Positions 18,407 to 27,100 of a stretch of DNA of 64,000 bases are shown in pieces (position 1 is the stretch's first letter; the number at the start of each line of letters is the position of its first letter). A model generated the notes under the pieces. That model was not told the DNA's origin. It made no database searches and worked only from the letters and a program-made list of their open reading frames with translations. Source of the stretch: Thalassolituus maritimus. Lineage in GTDB: Bacteria; Pseudomonadota; Gammaproteobacteria; Pseudomonadales; Oceanobacteraceae. The position numbers and the translations under genes were made by a program. The DNA is taken from contig NZ_FTOH01000002.1 in assembly GCF_900156675.1 (NCBI RefSeq), forward strand, positions 124,001 through 188,000. The letters are read 5' to 3'.

Positions 18407-19126
18407 TCAGGCCTCTTCTTCATAGCCGTACAGATGACGAACCTCGGCTCTGACAGCCGCTTTTGCCCCCATCCTTAACACCTGCCCATGGGCTCCCACT
18501 AACGCGTCGAAATCGAGCTGTATCAGGCGCTCAAAATCATGCTGTAAAGAACCACCCTTGGGCGTCACACGTTTCAGCCATGGCCCACCTATGTTCATCC
18601 CACGATGAAAACCCAGAAGCTTGAATACGACTCGCGTGAAGCCAGAAAAATACCGCCAGTCGCGGTGATACTGGAGACTGTCAGTGGTGATCAACAGCCT
18701 GTGTTTTTTCATGAGTAAAGCGGCCTCAGGGTAGATTGCATTGCGATAAACGAAAAACAGACTATCTCTGACAGGGCCCGGCGAAGCCTCATCAACAAGC
18801 ACATCAATCTCAGGCGAGCTGTATGTGCTCTGACCTGCCTGAGCCCAGAAAAGACATTGATATCGATCTACGTAATATTGATCGTCCAACCCGTGAAAGT
18901 CACCAAGCCGGACAACGCGCGCTACCTGACCCAATGCATCAAGTTCGCGAAGCGCTTCTTCCTGAAGTCGTACGGGGTTGATCAGCGTAAGCTCTTTACC
19001 TTCACGCAGAATAATCATATTACGGTTAAGGCGCATTCCAGGACCGACACGGATGCTGCCGTGTACCCAGAACACATCAGGGAACAACTGCTCGATGGGA
19101 TCGTGCGGATATGCGGATGAGTACAT
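18407..19126 (-). CDS. Degenerate metallo-beta-lactamase-like (DUF4336-type) protein
   Basis: 239 residues with the outline of a metallo-beta-lactamase fold: an early hairpin (DVFWVHGSIRVGPGMRLNRNMIIL), TLINPVRL, then VVRLGDFHGLDDQYY where HxHxDH would be expected, and VGAHGQVL near the C-terminus. The zinc ligands are largely missing, so catalysis is doubtful. A strong AGGAGG ribosome-binding site precedes the ATG. It is convergent with the ParA gene (2-nt gap). The family label is from memory; role unknown. Confidence 0.6.
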   Translation of the reverse strand: MYSSAYPHDPIEQLFPDVFWVHGSIRVGPGMRLNRNMIILREGKELTLINPVRLQEEALRELDALGQVARVVRLGDFHGLDDQYYVDRYQCLFWAQAGQSTYSSPEIDVLVDEASPGPVRDSLFFVYRNAIYPEAALLMKKHRLLITTDSLQYHRDWRYFSGFTRVVFKLLGFHRGMNIGGPWLKRVTPKGGSLQHDFERLIQLDFDALVGAHGQVLRMGAKAAVRAEVRHLYGYEEEA

Positions 19127-19162
19127 GTTTCCTCCTGAAACGGTGTGTACAGATGTCCGGTG

Positions 19163-19630
19163 TCAGCCCCGTGCAAAATCAGCGAGGGCTTTGCATTCCT
19201 TTTCACTACTGCAGACTAGCATAAGGTCTGAAGCTACGCAGCGCCCCTTATCCGCCGGATTATCTTTATTTTTGCTCCATAAGATACCAAGGCCGTAGCG
19301 CTCAGCTTCGAGTTCCGCTTTCTTAAGTAACTCGTAGAGATCTCCATGCTCAAGGCGATCAGCCTGCCGCCGCCGCTGCCGCAAGGGCTCAATCATCTCT
19401 TCCTTCCAGCGCGCGTATTCGCTGTCGGTAAGAGATTCTTTGCACACTTCAAACCCCTGCTCCGATAACCAGAGCACCGTCAGCAACTGCAGAATATCGG
19501 CACCGTGTTCATCCTGCATCCGCAACAAGGTCGCTTCGACACCGGACCGTGAATAGACACGTAAAGCATAACGCCACAGGGCGTTATCCATTGGTCCGTC
19601 ACCCGCTTCTGTGGCAAACTGCGCCGCCAT
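19163..19630 (-). CDS. TIGR02444 family protein
   Basis: 155-residue soluble helical protein. The block LWRYALRVYSRSGVEATLL, then LTVLWLSEQG, matches the TIGR02444 family of gammaproteobacteria, which has no assigned function. AGGGG precedes the ATG. It is divergent from the ABC-F gene, whose start is only 27 nt away, an arrangement conserved in pseudomonads as I remember it. The promoters must therefore overlap the coding regions or each other. Confidence 0.75.
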   Translation of the reverse strand: MAAQFATEAGDGPMDNALWRYALRVYSRSGVEATLLRMQDEHGADILQLLTVLWLSEQGFEVCKESLTDSEYARWKEEMIEPLRQRRRQADRLEHGDLYELLKKAELEAERYGLGILWSKNKDNPADKGRCVASDLMLVCSSEKECKALADFARG

Positions 19631-19657
19631 TACCAGCCCCTTTTCTGTGTGTTTTCT

Positions 19658-21553
19658 ATGATCGAGTTTAATCAGGTTTCGTTACAGCGTGGTACTAACT
19701 TTCTGTTAGAGAAAGCCAGCCTGCGCATTCACGACGGCCAGAAACTGGCTCTTATCGGCCCGAATGGTGCCGGCAAGTCGAGCCTGTTTGCTCTTCTCAA
19801 CGGAGAACTGACCGTCGACGGCGGCGACCTGAACATGCCAGCGAAGTGGCGTATCGCTCATATGAAGCAGGAAGTCGAAGCCAGTGATCGCTGTGCTCTC
19901 GATTATGCCATTGATGGTGACGCACGCTACCGTGAAATTGAAGCCGGTATGGCCAATGCCAGTGACGATAATGAGCTGACCCGCTGGATGGATGCCATGG
20001 ACGAACATCAGGGCTATCAGATTCCGGTGAAAGCAGAACAGCTGCTTCATGGTCTCGGCTTTTCACAAGCCGACCTCAAACGCTCCGTCAAAGACTTCTC
20101 AGGTGGCTGGCGTATCCGTCTGAACCTGGCTCAGGCACTGATGATGCCGTCGGATCTCCTGCTCCTCGATGAACCGACCAACCACCTGGATCTTGAAGCC
20201 ACTCTGTGGCTCGAAGGCTGGCTGAAAAAGTATCCCGGAACCCTGCTGTTTATCTCGCACGACCGGGATTTTATTGATTCGGTTGCAGACCATATTGTTC
20301 ACCTGCACAACCGTGAACTGGTGGTGTACCCAGGGAACTACAGTGCCTACGAACGCATCCGTGCAGAAAAGCTGGCTCAGCAGCAAACTGTGTATGAAAA
20401 ACAGCAGGAACGTGTCGCTGAAATCGAAAAATTTGTCGCGCGCTTCCGTGCCAAAGCCAGTAAAGCTAAACAGGCACAAAGCCGCTTAAAAGAACTGCAG
20501 CGCATGGAGCTGATTGCTCCGGCGCATGTGGATTCACCGTTCCGCTTTGAATTTCCCTGCTACGAAAAAATGTCGACGCCTTTGTTGGCTATCGACAACG
20601 CCGACCTGGGCTATGCCGATAGAACTATCCTGCCGCAGGTGAAAATATCCATCGTACCTGGGCACCGTATTGGTTTACTCGGCCCCAATGGTGCGGGTAA
20701 ATCGACGCTGTTAAAAACGCTATGCGAAGAAGTCCCTTTGCTCGCAGGTGAGCGCAGCACGGGCGAACACTGTCATATTGGTTATTTTGCACAGCACCAG
20801 CTTGAGTCTTTAGATGTGAAGGCAACAGGCGCTCTTATTCTGCAACGCCTGCGCCCGACAGCCAGCGAACAGGAAATCCGTAATTTTCTCGGCGGGTTTG
20901 GTTTCCACGGTGATAAAGCTTTAGAAGTCATTGAGCCCTTTTCTGGCGGCGAAAAAGCGCGCATGGCGTTGGCCTGCGTTGCCTGGATGAAGCCCAACCT
21001 GTTGATTCTGGATGAGCCGACCAACCATCTGGATATTGAAATGCGTGAGGCCCTAGCACTCGCCTTACAGAATTTCGAAGGCGCAATTTTAATCGTCAGC
21101 CACGACCGTCACCTGCTGAAATCTACCGTTGATGAATACTGGCTGGTAGATCATGGAAAAGTGCAGAGTTTCGATGGCGACCTCGATGACTATCACGACT
21201 ACCTTAATAAACGCGAGGCGAACACGCCTACCGCGGAATGTGCTGCTCCTGCAACAAACGAAGTGAAGCAACCCGCTGTAGACCGGAAAGAACAGAAACG
21301 CATCGAAGCCGAAAAACGCCAACGTCTGGCGCCGATACGCAAGCAGCAACAAGCGGCCGAGAAAAAGATGGAAAAGCTTCAGTCTGAGTTGGCGAACATT
21401 GAGGAGACAATGGGCGACAGCGGTCTGTATGACGCCAGCCGCAAAGATGAATTAAACACATTAATTCAGCAGCAGGGTAAGTTAAAAACCGAGCTTGAAG
21501 AGATCGAGATGGAATGGATGGATTTAACCGAGCAATTGGAAGCAGCGGAATAA
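19658..21553 (+). CDS. yheS: ABC-F ATPase (YheS-like)
   Basis: Soluble twin-ATPase of the ABC-F translation-factor group, 631 residues, without membrane segments. Domain 1: Walker A GPNGAGKSS, signature FSGGWRIRLNLAQ, Walker B LLLLDEPTNHLD. A basic P-site-tRNA-interacting linker lies at about 250-295. Domain 2: GPNGAGKST, FSGGEKARM, LLILDEPTNHLD. A long charged C-terminal coiled coil occupies about 545-630. The frame is open from a GTG three codons upstream, but the ATG giving MIEFNQVSLQRG fits the family. It probably acts on the ribosome. Confidence 0.9.
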   Translation: MIEFNQVSLQRGTNFLLEKASLRIHDGQKLALIGPNGAGKSSLFALLNGELTVDGGDLNMPAKWRIAHMKQEVEASDRCALDYAIDGDARYREIEAGMANASDDNELTRWMDAMDEHQGYQIPVKAEQLLHGLGFSQADLKRSVKDFSGGWRIRLNLAQALMMPSDLLLLDEPTNHLDLEATLWLEGWLKKYPGTLLFISHDRDFIDSVADHIVHLHNRELVVYPGNYSAYERIRAEKLAQQQTVYEKQQERVAEIEKFVARFRAKASKAKQAQSRLKELQRMELIAPAHVDSPFRFEFPCYEKMSTPLLAIDNADLGYADRTILPQVKISIVPGHRIGLLGPNGAGKSTLLKTLCEEVPLLAGERSTGEHCHIGYFAQHQLESLDVKATGALILQRLRPTASEQEIRNFLGGFGFHGDKALEVIEPFSGGEKARMALACVAWMKPNLLILDEPTNHLDIEMREALALALQNFEGAILIVSHDRHLLKSTVDEYWLVDHGKVQSFDGDLDDYHDYLNKREANTPTAECAAPATNEVKQPAVDRKEQKRIEAEKRQRLAPIRKQQQAAEKKMEKLQSELANIEETMGDSGLYDASRKDELNTLIQQQGKLKTELEEIEMEWMDLTEQLEAAE

Positions 21554-21569
21554 AACACTCCACGGACAC

Positions 21570-23387
21570 TCAGACAGCGATTAACGCCTGACGCATGGCA
21601 TTGCGCAGAAAGCCGGGCTTCACTGGTTTATGCAATACCACAATACCGTCATCCGCCAGAGTTTTAATACGCTCAGGCGCGGTATCACCGGTAATCATAA
21701 GAGCGGGCAAATTGGAGGAGAACTGTGTTTGTATGTGCCGGATCAAATCCTGGCCATCCATGGCTCCTGGCAGACGATAATCACTGATCAGAATGTCTGC
21801 CCAATGCGGCTCGGCTTCAAACATAGCCAGACCCGCCTGCGCATCCACATACGCTCTCACTTCACAGCCCCAACCCGCCAGAAGCTGCTCGGTACTGTCA
21901 CGCACCATGGCGTCATCTTCGACGAGTAATACGTTTATGCCGGAAAATATTGCGTCTGCGGATGCTAGCGGTTTTAAGCCAGAAGGCGCGCCTGAATGAG
22001 CATCAGGTGTTTCACTTACCATGTCAGCAGGTGTGTCAGCGGATACCTCATGCGCGATTGCCAGAGTAAGTATGAATTCCGATCCCTTGCCGGGTTCTGA
22101 TCTCACCTGCAACTCATGCCCGAGCAGGTTGGCAAGTCGCCGGCATACGGACAAGCCAAGGCCGAGCCCTTTCTGCCGGTCACGCTCAGGATTGTTCAGC
22201 TGTACAAATTCCTGAAATATTTTTTCCTGCTGATCCTTCGGGATTCCCATTCCGGTATCAGATACCCGGACAAGTAAACGAGCCGGCGGAGCGACTTCGG
22301 TCGAGATGACGACCGCACCCGACTCAGTGTACTTAATGGCATTGGTGATCAGATTTCTCAGGATATTCCCCAGCAGAACAGGGTCGCTGCGAACAGCATA
22401 TTGGCAAGGTTTGATACTCAGCTTCAGTCCCTTCGCCTCTGCCACGGGTCTCGCTTCAATAATCAGGCTATTGATCAGTGCGTCGAGAGGGAAATCAGTC
22501 ACTTCGGCATGTACGTCGCCCGCATCCAGACGCGATATATCAAGCAATTTCCCCAAGAGGTCATCTATCGAGGTGACCGCAGAGCGGATATGAGTCACAA
22601 GCTGCTGACCGCGATCGCTGGTGACTTCCTGCCGCAGCCCCTCAGAAAGCAATGACAGAGAATGCACCGGCTGGCGGAGGTCATGACTTGCGGATGCCAG
22701 AAACTGAGTTTTCGCCCGGCTGGCAGCGTCGGTGATCTCATACTGCTCGCGCAAAGTCTCGGCCAGGCGCATATTTTTTAACGTCAGTGCCATCATATCT
22801 TTATAGGTAATGCTGCCCGAACGAGCGACCGAGTAGGCGACGCCTATATAGGCGAGGAATGCCATCCCCATCCCCTTGTACTGAGGGTCAGGCTGAATCA
22901 GACACATAATAATCATCGGCATGGTACTGATAATAAGATAAGCCGTATGACTCAGTAGCCAGATGGCATTAGTACTGACCGAAGAAACGGTAACCCCGAT
23001 AATCAGAACGAATAACAGCGTCTGCTCAGAAAATTCCGCGGGATTAAAAAACAAAACACCGGCACTTCCCCACAGAGACGCCAGCACAAGGACGCCTGAC
23101 ATATACATGCCGCGCCAGAACGAAAGAGAACGGCGCTCATAATAATTCCGGTAGCACCAGAGCAGCCCCGTTCCGAACACTTCAAGTCCGACACAGGCGG
23201 CATACCAGAGGTATCCATAAACGGCGCCGACCGGTGGACTCTGATTAACAATCAACACCGTTGTTAATATCAGAGTGCCAATCGTGATGGTGCTGATGCG
23301 GTCGTAAAGATCATCCGTTGCCCGGCGACGGCGAAACGTATTTATTTCATCATCGCTGAGATGAATATCGTCTATCGGGCTGGTCAT
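21570..23387 (-). CDS. Hybrid sensor histidine kinase with C-terminal receiver
   Basis: 605 residues. About six transmembrane helices at 30-190 form the sensor, with no periplasmic domain of note. The dimerisation box is ASASHDLRQPVHSLSLL with H235, followed by an HATPase domain (NLITNAIKYTESG, DTGMGIP, GLGLGLSVCRRL). After a proline-rich linker comes a receiver domain at about 482-602 (LLVEDDAM, ISDYRLPG, HKPVKPG). It overlaps the upstream response-regulator gene by 4 nt (ATGA). The pair is head-to-head with the giant-protein operon, which makes that operon an attractive target (inference). Confidence 0.9.
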   Translation of the reverse strand: MTSPIDDIHLSDDEINTFRRRRATDDLYDRISTITIGTLILTTVLIVNQSPPVGAVYGYLWYAACVGLEVFGTGLLWCYRNYYERRSLSFWRGMYMSGVLVLASLWGSAGVLFFNPAEFSEQTLLFVLIIGVTVSSVSTNAIWLLSHTAYLIISTMPMIIMCLIQPDPQYKGMGMAFLAYIGVAYSVARSGSITYKDMMALTLKNMRLAETLREQYEITDAASRAKTQFLASASHDLRQPVHSLSLLSEGLRQEVTSDRGQQLVTHIRSAVTSIDDLLGKLLDISRLDAGDVHAEVTDFPLDALINSLIIEARPVAEAKGLKLSIKPCQYAVRSDPVLLGNILRNLITNAIKYTESGAVVISTEVAPPARLLVRVSDTGMGIPKDQQEKIFQEFVQLNNPERDRQKGLGLGLSVCRRLANLLGHELQVRSEPGKGSEFILTLAIAHEVSADTPADMVSETPDAHSGAPSGLKPLASADAIFSGINVLLVEDDAMVRDSTEQLLAGWGCEVRAYVDAQAGLAMFEAEPHWADILISDYRLPGAMDGQDLIRHIQTQFSSNLPALMITGDTAPERIKTLADDGIVVLHKPVKPGFLRNAMRQALIAV

Positions 23388-24010
23388 TCAGGCAGCAGTC
23401 CCAGCCTGCGCACGGCATTCAGACACGCCGTCCGGTTTGTGACACGGAACAGCCGAAAAACATCACGCAGGTGACCTTTGATTGTATTTTCTGAGATATC
23501 CAGTTCACTGGCGATCACTTTATTCGACATTCCCTGAGCCAGAAGGTGAAGAATTTCCTGCTGTCGTGGCGTCAGGCGTATATCCGGCAACTCCTGCTTC
23601 TGACTCTCAATCAGTTCCAGCCAGCCTTCTGGTAAGTATGTGCCGCCATTCAGAACGTCCTGAATGGCTTTGACCAACACCTCGGGTGGTGACGACTTGG
23701 GTAAATACCCCAGAGCTCCATGGTCCAATGCTTTGCCAGCGTCGGCTAATGAGTCAGACGCAGAAATCATCATCACAGGTGACAAAATGCACATTTGTTG
23801 CAGGCGCCGGATAAGCGTCAGGCCGCTGATACCCGGCAGATTCAGGTCCATCAGTATGAGATCGGGTTGATCATCCATCTCATTCAGTACTTGCTCTGCC
23901 TCTTCGGCAGTACGGACCTGTGTTGTTTCGCACGGAGCTAAAGACTGCTCCAGTAGCCCCGCCAGCCCTCCGGCGAAGAGTAAATGATCATCAACGATGA
24001 GGTAGTGCAT
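23384..24010 (-). CDS. LuxR/NarL-family response regulator
   Basis: 208 residues from the ATG that has GGAG 5 nt upstream; an upstream in-frame start at 24049 would add 13 residues. Receiver domain 1-120: acidic pair DD7-8, phospho-acceptor D55 in LILMDLNLPG, lysine in LPKSS. C-terminal NarL-type helix-turn-helix: LTPRQQEILHLLAQGMSNKV, then ENTIKGHLRDVF. Partner of the hybrid kinase downstream. The 165-nt region between its start and the giant lipoprotein gene holds a symmetric site that could be its target. Confidence 0.92.
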   Translation of the reverse strand: MHYLIVDDHLLFAGGLAGLLEQSLAPCETTQVRTAEEAEQVLNEMDDQPDLILMDLNLPGISGLTLIRRLQQMCILSPVMMISASDSLADAGKALDHGALGYLPKSSPPEVLVKAIQDVLNGGTYLPEGWLELIESQKQELPDIRLTPRQQEILHLLAQGMSNKVIASELDISENTIKGHLRDVFRLFRVTNRTACLNAVRRLGLLPE

Positions 24011-24125
24011 CCATTCTCCTGCGACATCCGGGGGAACGCCTTCCTGCATTGACAGGACTGTCAGTCAGCGACACCCCACACTAAAGTATTGGCCCTAATG
24101 TACCCTATAAACTCACCTGAATTCA

Positions 24126-24139
24126 GCGGAAAATTCCGC
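24126..24139. promoter_or_regulatory. Palindrome upstream of the giant exported-protein operon
   Basis: GCGGAA-AA-TTCCGC, 37 nt before the first ATG of the operon. A -10-like TATAAA lies just upstream near 24106, without a good -35, as expected of an activator-dependent promoter. A second small inverted repeat, GACAG-GA-CTGTC (24051-24062), overlaps TTGACA nearer the regulator gene. Candidate response-regulator sites; unproven. Confidence 0.4.
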
Positions 24140-24175
24140 GTTCTGGTAATAACCATGATTTCAGGGACGTAGCTG

Positions 24176-27100
24176 ATGGACAGGACACCCACCAATTTCT
24201 ATATCGCCATGCTCACCTGCGCCGCAGTCCTGTCGGGTTGCGATTCCGGTGGCGGTAAAGGCAGCGACACCGATGTGCCTGATATACCTGATCCAGCCCC
24301 CACGGTGCCAATGGTCACAGTTTCTGGCGTCGTTGAAAAAGGTCCGTTCCAGCAGATGCAGGTCAATGCCTGGGGCATGGACGGTAGCGGTCAGCGCACT
24401 CCCTTACCCGCTGAGGTCAACGGCAACGGCTACAGCGTATCTGCCCCAGAAGGCAATATCGTTTATCTCGAAGCCACCGGTACCTTCACCAACGAACTGA
24501 ACGGCGAGCCGCAGCAACTCAACCAGCCGCTACGTGCTATTACTCCCACCGATGGCCAGCCACAGAATATTAACCTGTTTACCGATCTGGCAGCGCAGTG
24601 GAGCCTTGGTCAGTCGGAGAACCCTGATGCCGGGATGCTCAAACAGGGCGAGCAGGAAACCATGCGTTTGCTTGGCCTGTCACCGGATACCGATCCGGGT
24701 CAGCTGGGTTTTGGCAATATCAAAGAAGGCGCTGGGCTGAATGATCCTTCTGTTCAGCTGCTGCTATTCTCCGCCTTTGTGCTGTCAAAACAGGGCGAGT
24801 TTCCCAACGGCGGTCTGGGTCAGGCTTTTGATAATTTCAAAGAGACATTCGGCCCAGTCAAAGGCAACCCAGAAGGCACGCCTCCACTGGATTTTTTTGG
24901 TGGCATGGACCCGCAATGGCTTCTCGATGCGATTATCACTGCCGGTGTACTCGGTGATCTGCCTCCGCTGAAGCTGGGCGAAGTACCGGTACTGGTCTGC
25001 AATCCACTGTGTCACTGGTTTGATCCCGAGACACCAAGCATCAGTTTGAGCGGCACGACTGTGTATGAATCCGATGGTTCGGCAACGCTTGAGCTGAGCC
25101 GCACTGGTACTGATCTGGGGGATATCGACGTCACCCTCGAAGTGACTTCCAGCGACGCCGTACCGGGCGAGGATTACCTAACACCAACCACGACTCTGAC
25201 GTTCGCCGGAACCGATCGTAGGCTTGAGATCCCACTGGAGCTGATCATTGATACTCAGGCCGAAAGCGACGAAGTCATCACTGTCAGTATTACAGAAGCG
25301 ACCGATGCCAGTGGAAATGACGTCACGCTGGGCCAAAGCAGCGCTACGATCACCATTAAAGACGGCGCACCTGCTCTTACAGGGAGCGCAGTTGCGCCGA
25401 CCTCATTATGTCTGCTGGGCAGCGGCCAGGGTGACGAGCTACCAGCGGACAGTGCCTTCGCAGCGCCTCTGGCGGATCACTGCCAGTCAACGGCAGACGT
25501 ACAGATATTACTTGCTGAGGAATTACCCCTGCTGCGTTTGGGCGTCGGTTTGAAAGACGCCTGTAGCTCTGGCTGCAGCGATCAGTTACTGGACCTTGCA
25601 CTAACAGCAACGGCCGATGATGGCAGCGTTGAATCTGTTGCACTCGGCCAGTTCCGATTCCCGGCTACCAGCATCACCTCATTCGGCGAAATAGCTGAAC
25701 TGCCCGTCGTTGCACTTAACGACAACAATGCCATTGAATTACTCGTTAACGCTGCCGCTAATGCCGACGATATTGAAATCAAGGCAACGACCGCCAGCGA
25801 TGCCGCTCTTGAAGTCAGCGCCGCGAGCCCAGTAATTCTGCCTTTGCCGGCAGATATTAATTTTGGTGACCGTACCTTGAGCTTTGATGCACCAGAAACC
25901 GATTCTGCACTGAGCTGTCCAGCGGGCAGCATCGCCATCCGCGACAGCTACGGTTATGCCCTGAGCAGCGCAGCACCTGATGCAACCATTGATGTCATCG
26001 GCAGCGCCTGTATTGATATTGCGACGCTTTCGGGAAACGCATCTGCCACAGTCACCGAGGCGGATATTGATTTAGGCACCTGGGTCTCCGAGCTACCCGA
26101 ATGGCACTTTATGCAGCTGGATGTTCTCAATGGTTCGCCTGCGGGTGACCAGCTGGCCAGCAGTGCCTCGCCGCTCTTTATCTGGGACTTCAACGCACTC
26201 CAGCCGAGCGTAACAGTCACTACTTATTTAGGTGCTGAGCATCTGCCTTTCCTATATGCGATCAGCGACGCCCGCCTCACCGAGCAAGGGCTTGAGCTGC
26301 TGTACAGTGATACCCGATTGCGTTCACAGGCCGGCTTCGCCAGTAATGATCCTCGAGCCAACGCCGGTTTCTCCAACCTCAGCCCCTATATCGACGGACA
26401 ATCAGGCAAATTACTGCTGACGGTCGATGGCATCACCACCAGCACCACGTTCAATGCCCGCGGAGCGGTATCAGCCTATCCGTTAGGCGTGATTGAATGG
26501 GGCGGATTTACGGCCGATGTGACGAACGGTCAGCTGGCACCCACAGAAGCGTACGTTGAGTATGCACTGGCCGGTCAGACCAAAGGCTGTGCAGATCTGA
26601 GCTGTACAACAAACGGAAGTAACAGTTATGCCATGAGCGCGGCTACCGCAACGATTTCTGCTCAGGGCATCGTGGCGACCGGTGGCACGCTGACTAATGA
26701 TGCGACCTTGAGCTGGGGTGGCAACTCCGCAGGCAGCGCCTGGTCGTCGGCGGATGCGACACTTTCTGGCTACAACGTCACCCTCAACCTGCCGGGTAAC
26801 GCGCCAGCGGGTATGGATGTCGCCGCTGAAGCCTTGCAGGCACACCGCACCGAAACCACGGTTGCCGCACCGGGCAGCGACGATTTTGTCCGTGGTAACC
26901 AGTATCCACCGGGCCTGACATTTGGCCCAGAAGAGTACGCCAACGCGGTGAATGGCCAGCCTGTCGCAGGCAGCGGTGCTCTACTCGCAGGGACCGACCT
27001 GACTCTGACCACCGCCTCTGGCAGTGTCTCATTCGACAGCAGCGTGGCGACCAAATGGGTGGTGCGCAATGATGGCGTTACCGGGGTCTATAACGCAGAA

